From NCBI RefSeq assembly GCF_000773975.1, contig NZ_JRUQ01000019.1:1-64000 (forward strand): a stretch of DNA of 64,000 nucleotides. Direction: 5' to 3'. Source of the stretch: Erwinia typographi (lineage in GTDB: Bacteria > Pseudomonadota > Gammaproteobacteria > Enterobacterales > Enterobacteriaceae). The notes beneath the pieces were generated by a model. It was not told the origin of the DNA. It ran no database searches and saw nothing but the letters and a program-made list of their open reading frames with translations. Every line of letters starts with the position of its first letter. The stretch's first letter is position 1. The position numbers and the translations under genes are program-made. Below are positions 54,765 through 63,960 of this stretch, in pieces.

Positions 54765-56597
54765 TTAGCTCTCGCCGACAAAGCCGCCGGTCTGATGCGC
54801 CCACAGCCGCGCATACAGCCCGCCCTGCGCCAGCAATTGCTGATGGCTGCCCATCTCGGCAATGCGGCCTTTCTCCAGCACCACCAGGCGATCCATTTTG
54901 GCAATTGTCGACAGGCGGTGAGCAATGGCGATCACCGTCTTGCCGCCCATCAGCGTTTCAAGGCTTTCCTGAATGGCGGCCTCCACTTCGGAGTCCAGCG
55001 CGGACGTCGCCTCATCCATAATCAGAATCGGCGCGTCCTTCAGCAGCACCCTGGCAATGGCGATACGCTGCCGCTGGCCGCCGGAAAGCTTAACGCCGCG
55101 CTCGCCCACATGGGCGTCCAGCCCCAGACGGCCCTGTGAATCGGACAACATGGGGATAAACTCGTCGGCCTTAGCGCGCTGGATGGCCTGCTGTAGCTCC
55201 GCCTCGGTCGCATTGGGGCGGCCGTACAGCAGATTATCGCGGATCGAACGATGCAGCAGCGAGGTATCCTGAGTGATCATGCCAATCTGCGCGCGAAGGC
55301 TCTCCTGACTGACCTGAGCGATATCCTGGCCATCAATGGTAATCCGGCCGCCGTCCAAATCGTAAAGGCGCAGCAGCAGGTTAACCAGCGTGGATTTCCC
55401 CGCGCCCGACGGCCCAATCAGTCCGATTTTTTCCCCCGGACGAATGGTCAGTTGCAGATCGTCGATCACCCGGCGCTCTTTGCCGTAGTTAAAATTGACC
55501 CCGTCATAGCGAATTTCGCCGCTGTGCACCTTGAGCGTGGGCGCCTTTGGGCGATCCATGACGCTGACCGGCTGAGCAATAGTCTGTAAGCCATCCTGCA
55601 CCATACCGATATTTTCGAAGATGCCGTTTACCACCCACATGATCCAGCCGGACATGTTAACAATACGGATCACCAGCCCGGTAGCCAGAGCAATGGCCCC
55701 CACGCTGATCAGCGACTGCGTCCACAGCCACAGCGCCAGCCCGGTAGTGCCGACAATCAGCAGGCCGTTCAGCGTGGTGACCGCTACGTCCATATTGGTC
55801 ACCATTCGTCCCTGTAGCCGGGTTTTCTCCGTCTGATCGCCAATCGCTTCACGGGCATATTCCCGCTCCAGATCGCTATGGGCGAACAGCTTCAGGGTAG
55901 TGATATTGGTGTAACCATCGACGATGGTTCCCATCAATTTTGAACGGGCGTCAGAGGAGGCCACCGAACGGGACTTCACCCGCGGCACAAAATATCTCAG
56001 GCTGACAACGTAGCCAAAAATCCAGATTAGCAGCGGCAGCATCAGCCGCCAGTCGGCTTCAGCAAACAGGACCAGCGCGGTGATGGCGTAGATCAGCACA
56101 TGCCACAGCGCATCAACGGCCTGTACCGCCGAATCACGCAGCGCGTTTCCCGTCTGCATGATGCGCTGGGCAATCCGCCCGGCGAAATCGTTCTGGAAAA
56201 AATTGAGGCTCTGACGCAGCACATAGTTATGGTTCTGCCAGCGGATCATACTGGTCATACCGGGGTTAATGGTCTGGTGTACCAGCAGATCGTGCAGCCC
56301 AATGAAAATGGGCCTCAGCACCAGCGCCACCACCACCATCCAGATCAGCTCAGAGGCGTGATCGCTGAAGAACGTAGCGGCTGGGGTGCTGTTGACCATA
56401 TCGATAATAGTGCTGAGATAGCGGAACAGCGCCACCTCAATCAGCGAGCCGATCAGCCCCACCACCAGCAGCATGGCAAAGCTCTGCCAGACCTGGCGAA
56501 GATAGTAAATGTAGAAGGCCCAGACGCTGTTGGGCGGGGTGTCGCCCGGCGCGTCCTGGAAAATGTCGATCAGTTTCTCAAAGCGGCGATACAGCAT
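54765..56597 (-). CDS. ABC exporter, fused membrane and ATPase domains
   Basis: A 610-residue type IV (MsbA-fold) half exporter that works as a dimer. Six transmembrane helices fall within about 30–330. The ATPase has Walker A GPSGAGKST, signature LSGGQRQR, Walker B ILIMDEATSALD and switch His in AIAHRLS. The N-terminal stretch MLYRRFEKLIDIFQDAPGDTPP is cytoplasmic. Multidrug or lipid export is the usual role; the substrate is unknown. Confidence 0.9.
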   Translation of the reverse strand: MLYRRFEKLIDIFQDAPGDTPPNSVWAFYIYYLRQVWQSFAMLLVVGLIGSLIEVALFRYLSTIIDMVNSTPAATFFSDHASELIWMVVVALVLRPIFIGLHDLLVHQTINPGMTSMIRWQNHNYVLRQSLNFFQNDFAGRIAQRIMQTGNALRDSAVQAVDALWHVLIYAITALVLFAEADWRLMLPLLIWIFGYVVSLRYFVPRVKSRSVASSDARSKLMGTIVDGYTNITTLKLFAHSDLEREYAREAIGDQTEKTRLQGRMVTNMDVAVTTLNGLLIVGTTGLALWLWTQSLISVGAIALATGLVIRIVNMSGWIMWVVNGIFENIGMVQDGLQTIAQPVSVMDRPKAPTLKVHSGEIRYDGVNFNYGKERRVIDDLQLTIRPGEKIGLIGPSGAGKSTLVNLLLRLYDLDGGRITIDGQDIAQVSQESLRAQIGMITQDTSLLHRSIRDNLLYGRPNATEAELQQAIQRAKADEFIPMLSDSQGRLGLDAHVGERGVKLSGGQRQRIAIARVLLKDAPILIMDEATSALDSEVEAAIQESLETLMGGKTVIAIAHRLSTIAKMDRLVVLEKGRIAEMGSHQQLLAQGGLYARLWAHQTGGFVGES

Positions 56598-56702
56598 TGA
56601 AGGCTCACTTTACCAGCTAAAAGAAGGCATTTTAGTGCATTTTTCCCGGTAACTGCGCCAGTTAATGCGATTTTCTGCCTCTCCGGTTAGATCGGGGCAA
56701 AA

Positions 56703-57479
56703 CTATTCCTCCGCGTCAGACTCCACCACCACCAGCCTTGAACCGTATTTTGCCCGCTGTTTCAGCGCTGGCGCATTCTCGGTCACAATCTGGCTGATAG
56801 CATTGAGCGGGCAGACGTGAGCCAGCGCGCGATAGCCAATTTTGGAGCTGTCGGCCAGCACCACGGTTTGGTCTGCCGCCCTGATCATCGCCCGCTTCAC
56901 TGGAATTTCCACCGTGTTGATGTTGGTGATCCCGCTGTCGAAATGCACGCCTTCGGAGCCAAGAAAAGCCCAGTCAACGTGGATGCTGTCGATCTTGTCG
57001 ACGGTTTCCTGTCCTACCAGCGTATAGACATTGTTCAGCATCAGGCCGCCCGCAACGTGTACGGTAATGCCGGGATGCGTGCCCAGCGCCATCGCGGTGT
57101 AAATATCGTTGGTCACCACCGTCAGGTTCTTCTTATCCTTCAGGGCCAAAGCCAGCGCATAAACCGTAGAACCGTTATCCAGAATCAGCGATTGCCCGTC
57201 CTTCACCAGCCCTGCGGCATAGCGGGCAATGGCCGTTTTCGCCGGGGCGTTCATATGCAGCCGCTCGTTGAACGGCGTGTCCATATCGCTTTCCGCCTCC
57301 ACCACCGGCAGCAGGCCGCCGTGAGTGCGCATAACCTTACCGTTTTTTTGCAGTAATGAGAGGTCGCGGCGGATCGTTGAACTGTCCACGCCAAAGATCT
57401 CTGACAGCTCTGCGGCATTCAGATAGCCCCGTGCGGCAATCATTTCTACAATTAGCGCTCTGCGTTTAGCCGCCGTCAT
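56703..57479 (-). CDS. DeoR-family regulator of the SIS/ROK/ABC locus
   Basis: A 258-residue DeoR protein. The helix-turn-helix spans about 5–55 (LNAAELSEIFGVDSSTIRRDL), and the sensor domain shows SLILDNGSTVYALA, VVTNDIYTAMA and LADSSKIGYRALA. It is divergent from the SIS isomerase gene across a 192-base gap that holds paired palindromes. It probably represses the adjacent catabolic genes until their sugar phosphate accumulates. Confidence 0.9.
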   Translation of the reverse strand: MTAAKRRALIVEMIAARGYLNAAELSEIFGVDSSTIRRDLSLLQKNGKVMRTHGGLLPVVEAESDMDTPFNERLHMNAPAKTAIARYAAGLVKDGQSLILDNGSTVYALALALKDKKNLTVVTNDIYTAMALGTHPGITVHVAGGLMLNNVYTLVGQETVDKIDSIHVDWAFLGSEGVHFDSGITNINTVEIPVKRAMIRAADQTVVLADSSKIGYRALAHVCPLNAISQIVTENAPALKQRAKYGSRLVVVESDAEE

Positions 57480-57502
57480 CCGTTACTCCACTGGTCTGTA
57501 AT

Positions 57503-57622
57503 TGCACGTTTTCATGCATATACTGACGTAAGGCGTGTACTTTGTCATCCTTGCTGCGCTTTTTTCGCGCTAAAAATAATCAGATTGCACATAAAGGCAT
57601 CTTGACTGCACGAATTCGTGCA
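57503..57622. promoter_or_regulatory. Paired operators and promoter of the SIS/ROK operon
   Basis: TGCACGAATTCGTGCA at 57607–57622 is a perfect 16-base palindrome lying between TTGACT (57602–57607) and a -10-like TATGGT (57625–57630). A related 16-base site, TGCACGTTTTCATGCA, lies at 57503–57518, close to the regulator gene. A third half-site, TGCACA, is at about 57583. The geometry suits repression of both divergent promoters by the DeoR protein. Confidence 0.7.
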
Positions 57623-57671
57623 TATATGGTTAAACCCATCAGGAATATTCATCTTTAAGAGAAAAAGCTCC

Positions 57672-58697
57672 ATGACGGCATTACGCTCCAGCGACTATGA
57701 AAAAGAGTTAGAGCAGCAGGTCAGCGCGCTCACTGACCAGCTCAACTATGCCCTGCCGGGCACGCTGAAATCCCTGGATCTGCGCCAGTACGATCGCATT
57801 GTACTGGCCGGGATGGGATCGTCGGATTATGCGCTGATCCCGATCGAACGAGAGCTGATCGACAAAGGCTTACCGGTCTGGAGAATTGATGCGGGCCGCT
57901 TACTTGATATGCGAAAAATGGTCACACCAGGGACCTTATTATGGATAACGTCACAGTCAGGCATGAGTGGCGAAGTGGTGGCGGTGTTGAAGTCGGTGTC
58001 CAGGCCAAAAACGCTGATTGGCGTCACTAACGATACCAGCAGCCTGCTGGCGAAACAGGCGGATATCGTTGTTGAGTTGAAGAGCGGCGAAGAAGCCACC
58101 GTCAGCGCCAAAAGCTACCTGAACACCTTAGTCGCCAGTTACCGTACGCTGTACGCCCTGACCGGCGTAGATGAAAAACCATTGCTGGAAGACGTCAGGG
58201 CAGCCCTGCCGAAGATGGCAGAGATAATCAAACGGCGCGCTCCGGTGCAGCAGCTAACCGATCGCTTATTCAGCCACGACAGACCGCGCGTTGCGCTGGT
58301 AGGCATGGGAGCCGATGCCGCCACGGCGCTGACCGGCGCGTTGATTACCAAAGAGGCGTCGAAAGTGAGTGCGGAGGGCTTTATTGGCGGCGAGTTCCGC
58401 CACGGCCCGATGGAAACATCCGGCGCTGGTATGCTGGCCCTGCTGTTTGGCGATGGCTTCGATGTCACGCTGCAAACGCTGGCAACCGATCTGTTGAGCA
58501 ACGGTACGGAGGTGGTCAGCGTGGGGCCAGAGGCTTACGCTGGCAGCCAGCGCTGGGAGACGACCGGCAGCACCCCCCTGACCCGTTTACTCTGCGCTAT
58601 GCTTTGGGTTCAGCATCTGACCGTTACCCTTGCCCAGAGTAATGGCGTGGTGCCCGGTGAATTCCTCTACGGCAAAAAGATAACGGTAAAAATATGA
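57672..58697 (+). CDS. SIS-domain sugar isomerase/deglycase
   Basis: A 341-residue protein with two SIS domains (about 30–165 and 200–330), built like the isomerase half of glutamine–fructose-6-phosphate aminotransferase: VLAGMGSSDYALIPIE, WITSQSGMSGEVVAVL, ALVGMGADAATALTGALITKEASK, and EFRHGP. The ATG at 57672 gives the family N-terminus. Relatives include AgaS, FrlB and GfrF-type enzymes acting on amino-sugar or Amadori-type phosphates. Its partner ROK kinase overlaps by ATGA. Confidence 0.88.
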   Translation: MTALRSSDYEKELEQQVSALTDQLNYALPGTLKSLDLRQYDRIVLAGMGSSDYALIPIERELIDKGLPVWRIDAGRLLDMRKMVTPGTLLWITSQSGMSGEVVAVLKSVSRPKTLIGVTNDTSSLLAKQADIVVELKSGEEATVSAKSYLNTLVASYRTLYALTGVDEKPLLEDVRAALPKMAEIIKRRAPVQQLTDRLFSHDRPRVALVGMGADAATALTGALITKEASKVSAEGFIGGEFRHGPMETSGAGMLALLFGDGFDVTLQTLATDLLSNGTEVVSVGPEAYAGSQRWETTGSTPLTRLLCAMLWVQHLTVTLAQSNGVVPGEFLYGKKITVKI

Positions 58698-59635
58698 CAA
58701 CGCAGACATTTCCCCTCCGCGCAGGTATTGATATGGGTGGCACCGGCACGCGCATTATGTTGCTGAACGGTGAGCGGGAAGTGGCGTCAGAAACGGTTCC
58801 TTCAGCCTGGTTTGCCACGCTTCCTCAGGCGCTGCGGGCGAAGGCGCTGGTAGATAAGATTTGCCACATGCTGCCGCCAGGCTATTCGCTGGCGAGTCTG
58901 GGCATCGGTGCCAGCGGCCCGGTGAATAATCAGACCGAAATTATTGAGAATAACGATACGCTGGCCTGCTTTTCCGGCTATCCACTGGTTGCGCAACTGC
59001 GTGAAATGCTGGCCGTGCCGGTAGCCATTGATAATGATGCCGTTGTCGCCGCACTGGGGGAATACCATTTAGGCGCTGGGCGCGGTAGCCAGCGGATGAT
59101 GATGGTAACGTTGGGCACCGGGATTGGCGTGGCGCTGTTAGATCGCGGCGAGCCGCTGCGCAGCTTCGACGGCAAGCATCCGGAAGCAGGCCATATTCCG
59201 ATCTCTTCCGATCCGGTGACCTGCTACTGCGGCTTGCAGGGATGCTGGGAAACGCTGGCTTCACGCAGCGGGTTGCAGCAGGCGCTGGAGAAAGAGATCC
59301 CTAATCTGGCCTGGGATGACAGCACGTTAGCGGTTTTAAGCGAGATAAAGGCGGCCAGCCCAAAAGTGGCGGACATCCTCTATCAATACGGTTATACGGT
59401 GGGACGCGGGTTGAATACCCTGCTGGCGCTTTACGGCCCGGATATCACCCTGTTAAGCGGCAGCGCTGCCGCCCTGCTTCCTCTTTATCAGTCAGGTCTG
59501 GACGCAGCGCTGACCCGCGCAGACGGGTACGCTGTTAATCATCATATTATTCAATCTTCTCTTGGCGACGCGGCGGGCGCGTCAGGAGCGGCAATACTGC
59601 CCACGCTCAGGGAAACCCGTCTTCATCAGTCATAA
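58694..59635 (+). CDS. ROK-family sugar kinase
   Basis: A 313-residue ROK protein. It has the phosphate-binding N-terminus AGIDMGGTGTRIMLLNG, a second phosphate motif in VTLGTGIGVALLDRG, and a zinc-type motif CYCGLQGCWETLASRSG. It lacks a helix-turn-helix, so it is a kinase rather than a repressor. It probably phosphorylates the sugar brought in by the downstream ABC importer before or after the SIS isomerase acts. Confidence 0.92.
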   Translation: MTTQTFPLRAGIDMGGTGTRIMLLNGEREVASETVPSAWFATLPQALRAKALVDKICHMLPPGYSLASLGIGASGPVNNQTEIIENNDTLACFSGYPLVAQLREMLAVPVAIDNDAVVAALGEYHLGAGRGSQRMMMVTLGTGIGVALLDRGEPLRSFDGKHPEAGHIPISSDPVTCYCGLQGCWETLASRSGLQQALEKEIPNLAWDDSTLAVLSEIKAASPKVADILYQYGYTVGRGLNTLLALYGPDITLLSGSAAALLPLYQSGLDAALTRADGYAVNHHIIQSSLGDAAGASGAAILPTLRETRLHQS

Positions 59636-59753
59636 GTTTTGTGACTTCTTCATCTCTCGACGCCCGGCGGGTGCGTCAAGAACGGCGAGTCAGCCAACAT
59701 CCAGGGGAACCCGCCAACTGTAAGAAATAAAAAAGAAAGTGCTCGTAATTAAT

Positions 59754-59791
59754 GCCTGGCCCCTTTACTTTACAGGGGAGCCAGGCGTTTT
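59754..59791 (+). terminator. Stem-loop between ROK gene and ABC importer genes
   Basis: GCCTGGCCCC (59754–59763) pairs with GGGG-AG-CCAGGC (59775–59786) through ten pairs with a two-base bulge, followed by GTTTT. It could terminate or attenuate the upstream transcript, or stabilise the 5' end of the binding-protein mRNA. Confidence 0.6.
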
Positions 59792-59849
59792 ACCTTTCGT
59801 GAAATATATTGACCATTCGCTTTTCATTTTACTGAATTGGAGAGTTTGT

Positions 59850-61100
59850 ATGACGAGTCGATCTATCCCCCGCGTTTCCGGTTATTTACTCTCCCTGCTG
59901 GCGCTTGGTGCCTCCGGGATGGTGTCTGCGAAAACCCAAATCAACGCTTTATTTATGTCCCAGGCAGCCTACAGCGAGAGCGACGTGCGCGCCATGACCA
60001 GCGATTTTGAAAAAGCGCATCCCGACGTTAGCGTTAATCTTGAGTTTGTTCCCTACGAAGCCCTTCACGATAAAATCGTCGCGGCTCGCGGCGCCAGCAG
60101 CAACGGTTACGATGTGGTGCTGTTTGACGATATGTGGCCAGCAGAATTCAGTAAATTCAATATGCTGAAGGATATTACCAGCAAAATCAGCCCGGACGAC
60201 AAGGCTAAAGTCTTTGACGGCGCATGGAGTACCGTCACCTGGAATAACAAACAGTGGGGATTGCCGTGGATCCTCGACACCAAATACCTGTATTACAACA
60301 AAGCGATGCTGGCTAAAGCCGGCATTACCGAACCGCCGAAAACCTGGCAGCAGGTGATGGATCAGTCACAGATCCTCAAAGAGAAAGGCATCGTGAAATA
60401 TCCGCTGGTGTGGAGCTGGTCCCAGGCCGAAGCGCTGGTCTGTGATTACACCACCCTCGTCTCTGCTTTTGGCGGGCAGTTCTACCAGAATGGCAAAATG
60501 AACTTTAGCGATGCCGGATCGGTAAAAGCGGTCAGCTACATGAAAGCCTCGCTGGATAAAGGCGTAACCAACCCGAATTCCCGCGAGTACCTCGAGGAAG
60601 ACGTCCGTAAGGTATTCTCGAACGGCGATGCGGCGTTTGCCCTTAACTGGACCTATATGTACAACATGGCCAACGATCCGAAGCAGAGCAAAGTGGCGGG
60701 CGAGGTGGGTATCGTACCGGCACCGTCAGAGAAGCCAGGCGCCGTGGCGGCGATGAACGGTTCAATGGGGCTGGGCGTGACTCAGAACAGCAGCCATCCC
60801 GATCAGTCCTGGGACTATATCAGCTACCTGACCTCACAGCCGGTGCAGAACAAATATGCCCGTCTGAGTCTGCCGATCTGGAAGTCTTCCTATGACGATC
60901 CGGCCGTGCAGAAGGGCCAGGAACCGCTGATTGCCGCCGCCAAACCGGCGCTGGACGTCATGCTGATGCGCCCAATCACCACCGACTACTCCCGCCTTTC
61001 CAATACGCTACAGCAGCAGCTTCAGCAGGTATTGCAGGGACAGGTAACGCCGGAAGCCGGTATGCAGGCCGTCACCAAAAGCGCACAGCGTCTGCATTAA
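59850..61100 (+). CDS. Sugar ABC transporter substrate-binding protein
   Basis: A 416-residue extracellular solute-binding protein (family 1, MalE-like). The ATG at 59850 (GGAGAG upstream) begins a signal peptide of about 30 residues ending MVSA. The mature protein has VLFDDMWPAEFSKFNMLKDIT and DTKYLYYNKAMLAKAGITEPPKTW (the SBP_bac_1 core) and ends VTKSAQRLH. Tryptophan-rich segments suggest a sugar or oligosaccharide ligand. The first gene of a four-gene importer. Confidence 0.93.
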   Translation: MTSRSIPRVSGYLLSLLALGASGMVSAKTQINALFMSQAAYSESDVRAMTSDFEKAHPDVSVNLEFVPYEALHDKIVAARGASSNGYDVVLFDDMWPAEFSKFNMLKDITSKISPDDKAKVFDGAWSTVTWNNKQWGLPWILDTKYLYYNKAMLAKAGITEPPKTWQQVMDQSQILKEKGIVKYPLVWSWSQAEALVCDYTTLVSAFGGQFYQNGKMNFSDAGSVKAVSYMKASLDKGVTNPNSREYLEEDVRKVFSNGDAAFALNWTYMYNMANDPKQSKVAGEVGIVPAPSEKPGAVAAMNGSMGLGVTQNSSHPDQSWDYISYLTSQPVQNKYARLSLPIWKSSYDDPAVQKGQEPLIAAAKPALDVMLMRPITTDYSRLSNTLQQQLQQVLQGQVTPEAGMQAVTKSAQRLH

Positions 61101-61109
61101 GGAACCACG

Positions 61110-62018
61110 ATGCTCAGTTTGTCGCAACGTGAGCAACGTCAGGCATGGGTGCTTCTGGCACCCATGCTGATCGTGATGGGGATGCTAACCGCCTGGCCCC
61201 TGCTTCGCACTATCTGGCTCAGCTTTACCGATGCCGCTCTGATTGGAAACGGCAACGAGGTGAATTATGTCGGCCTGGAAAACTATCTCTATGCCCTGAC
61301 CGATCCCGACTTCCTCTCTTCCATTTTGCGCACGCTCTATTTCACCGTGGTCTCGGTCGCGCTGGAAGGCATTATTGGCGTGCTGGTCGCGCTGCTGCTC
61401 AATCAGAAATTCTACGGCCGCAGCGTGCTGCGCGTACTGGTAATCCTGCCGTGGGCGCTGCCCACCATCGTTAACGCTATGATGTGGCGGCTGAATTTCA
61501 ACCCGGACTACGGCAGCATTAATGCTCTGCTGACGCAGTTGGGGATCATTGATGGCTACCGCAGCTGGCTGGGATCGCCGGATTCGGCGCTGAACGCGGT
61601 GATGCTGGCCGACGTCTGGAAGAATTATCCGCTGGTGACGCTGCTTAGCCTGGCGGCGATGCAGTCGATCCCGGAAGATCTGTTCGAAGCGGCGCGGCTT
61701 GACGGCGCGTCAGCTTTCAGGCGATTCCGCGCGATTACCTTTCCGGCCATCGTCGGACCGCTCAGCGTGGCGCTGGTTTTACGCACCATCGACGCTTTTA
61801 AAATCTTCGACATCATCTACGTGATGACGCGGGGCGGCCCGGTAGACAGCACCAAAACCCTCAGTTTTTACGTTTATCAGGAGTCGTTCAGCTACCTTCG
61901 CGCCGGGAGCGGCGCCGCCTATGCGATCCTGATGACCCTGATGTGCGGCGTACTGATTGCCCTCTATCTGGCGATGCTCTATCGCCAGCGCCGCAGGAGC
62001 CTGATCAATGAAGCGTAA
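61110..62018 (+). CDS. Sugar ABC transporter permease 1 (MalF/UgpA-like)
   Basis: A 302-residue permease with six helices and the EAA loop EAARLDGASAFRRFRAITFPAIVG (about 198–220). It starts ten bases after the binding-protein gene and overlaps the second permease by 11 bases. It imports the bound sugar across the inner membrane as a heterodimer. Confidence 0.95.
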   Translation: MLSLSQREQRQAWVLLAPMLIVMGMLTAWPLLRTIWLSFTDAALIGNGNEVNYVGLENYLYALTDPDFLSSILRTLYFTVVSVALEGIIGVLVALLLNQKFYGRSVLRVLVILPWALPTIVNAMMWRLNFNPDYGSINALLTQLGIIDGYRSWLGSPDSALNAVMLADVWKNYPLVTLLSLAAMQSIPEDLFEAARLDGASAFRRFRAITFPAIVGPLSVALVLRTIDAFKIFDIIYVMTRGGPVDSTKTLSFYVYQESFSYLRAGSGAAYAILMTLMCGVLIALYLAMLYRQRRRSLINEA

Positions 62019-62847
62019 AGTGCGCACCTTCTTCCGCTATCTGGCGGCGCTGCTGGTGGCGGTGAGCATCCTCGCCCCGATGCTGTGGCTGTTTTTGATG
62101 AGCGTCAGCGACAACAGCGACCTGGCGCGCATTCCGCTTGAGTGGATACCGCGCAGGTGGGACTTCAGCCGCTATGCGGCACTGGTTTCGCTCCAGCCCG
62201 GCCAGCCTGGCGTGCTGTTCCTTCATGCTCTGGGAAACAGCGTGCTGGTGGCCTGTGGCGCTACGGCTATCTCCCTGCTGCTGGCCATTCCCGCCGCCTT
62301 CAGCTTTTCCCGCTATCCGGGCCGCGAAGGCTGGCTGTTTGGCAGCCTGGCGATTTATATGGTGCCGCCGGTCGCCTTTGTCCTGCCGCTCTACTTTATA
62401 TTGCAACAGATTAGCCTGCTCAATACGCATACAGGGCTGGTGCTGGTCTACTGCTCGCTGATCCTGCCATTTCTCACCTGGATGCTGAAAAACCAGTTTG
62501 ATGCGCTGCCGCAGGATATCGAACAGGCCGCGCGGCTGGATGGGCTGCGCTTCTGGCAGGTACTGCTGCGGATCACGCTGCCGCTGGCGAAACCGGTGCT
62601 GGGTGCCTCAGCGCTGTTCGGCTGGCTGCTGGCCTGGGACGAATTCTTTTACGCGCTGCTGTTCACCAGCAATATCAGCGCCCAGACGCTGCCGGTAACC
62701 ATTGCCGGCTTTACCGCAGGTCGCGCGACCGATGACGGGCTGATTGCCGCCGTAGGCATCCTGGCTTCGATCCCGCCGCTGTTTATCGCCATCTGGCTGC
62801 AAAAAAGCCTGGTGAGCGGGCTGACCAGCGGCGGCAGTAAAGGCTAG
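62008..62847 (+). CDS. Sugar ABC transporter permease 2 (MalG/UgpE-like)
   Basis: A 279-residue permease with six helices and the EAA loop EQAARLDGLRFWQVLLRITLPLAKP (about 172–196). It is the partner of the preceding permease. The C-terminus (LVSGLTSGGSKG) is typical of the family and inserts into the ATPase dimer. Confidence 0.95.
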   Translation: MKRKVRTFFRYLAALLVAVSILAPMLWLFLMSVSDNSDLARIPLEWIPRRWDFSRYAALVSLQPGQPGVLFLHALGNSVLVACGATAISLLLAIPAAFSFSRYPGREGWLFGSLAIYMVPPVAFVLPLYFILQQISLLNTHTGLVLVYCSLILPFLTWMLKNQFDALPQDIEQAARLDGLRFWQVLLRITLPLAKPVLGASALFGWLLAWDEFFYALLFTSNISAQTLPVTIAGFTAGRATDDGLIAAVGILASIPPLFIAIWLQKSLVSGLTSGGSKG

Positions 62848-62880
62848 AGGCCGTACCACTTTTGAGGGAATCACTGAATT

Positions 62881-63960
62881 ATGGCTCGTGTTGAACTGGT
62901 CAAAATTGCCAAAAATTACGGTAAGCAAGCGGTACTCCGTCCGCTGGATCTGACCATTCCTGACGGCAGTTTCACCGTGCTGGTCGGTCCCTCCGGCTGC
63001 GGAAAATCCACGCTGCTGCGGCTGCTGGCCGGGCTGGACTCGCTCTCGGCAGGATCGATCCTGCTGGATAATAAACAGATTAACGATCTGGACCCGGCGG
63101 ATCGCGATATCGCCATGGTGTTTCAGAGCTATGCGCTTTATCCGCATCTGACGGTCGCCGAAAACCTCGGCTTCCATATGAAGGTCAGGCGGGTAAAACG
63201 CGAAGAGCAGGAGAGCAAAATTGCCCGCGTGGCGGAGATCCTCGGCATTAGCAAACTGCTGAATCGCTTTCCCCGCGCTCTGTCCGGCGGCCAGCGCCAG
63301 CGCGTGGCAATGGGCCGCGCCATGGTGCGTAACCCGCAGGTTTTCCTGTTTGACGAGCCGCTTTCAAACCTCGATGCGCAGCTGCGTATGGAGCTGCGGG
63401 CGGAAATTAAGGCGCTGCATCAGCGATTTAAAACCACCATGGTGTATGTCACCCACGATCAGGTTGAAGCGATGACGCTGGCGGACCAAATTGTGGTGAT
63501 GCGCGAGGGCGCCATCGTCCAGCAGGGTAGTCCGCTGGAGATCTACGACCATCCGGCGGATACCTTTGTCGCTCGCTTTATCGGCTCGCCGCCGATGAAT
63601 CTGCTGGAAGGGCTGCCGGAAACCCGCGACGGCGTGTCTGGCGTCCGCTGTAACAGCTTATGGTTCGCGCTGCCCGCCCGCTGGAATGAAGCCGCTTCCC
63701 GCCAGCGGGATAAAAAGCTGCTGGTTGGGGTGCGCGCTCAGGACTTCCTGCTGACCTCCTCGCCAGAGCAGCCCACGGCCACCGTCAGGCTGGTGGAGAT
63801 TACCGGCGAGTCAAGCCTGCTGCACGTTGACTGGCAGGGCTTTCCTCTGCACGTCCAGTTAAGCGGCCGGACCGATGCCCAGCCGGAGCAAAGCCTTGGG
63901 CTGGCGATTAACCGTGAAAAAATACACCTGTTTGATGCCGAAAGCGGCCAACGGCTGTAG
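62881..63960 (+). CDS. Sugar ABC transporter ATPase (UgpC/MalK-like)
   Basis: A 359-residue ATPase. It has Walker A GPSGCGKST, Q-loop MVFQSYALYPHLTV, signature LSGGQRQRVAMGRA, Walker B VFLFDEPLSNLDAQLR and switch His VTHDQVEAM, followed by an OB-fold regulatory domain (about 240–359). It ends 40 bases before the window edge. It completes the importer controlled with the SIS/ROK genes. Confidence 0.95.
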   Translation: MARVELVKIAKNYGKQAVLRPLDLTIPDGSFTVLVGPSGCGKSTLLRLLAGLDSLSAGSILLDNKQINDLDPADRDIAMVFQSYALYPHLTVAENLGFHMKVRRVKREEQESKIARVAEILGISKLLNRFPRALSGGQRQRVAMGRAMVRNPQVFLFDEPLSNLDAQLRMELRAEIKALHQRFKTTMVYVTHDQVEAMTLADQIVVMREGAIVQQGSPLEIYDHPADTFVARFIGSPPMNLLEGLPETRDGVSGVRCNSLWFALPARWNEAASRQRDKKLLVGVRAQDFLLTSSPEQPTATVRLVEITGESSLLHVDWQGFPLHVQLSGRTDAQPEQSLGLAINREKIHLFDAESGQRL

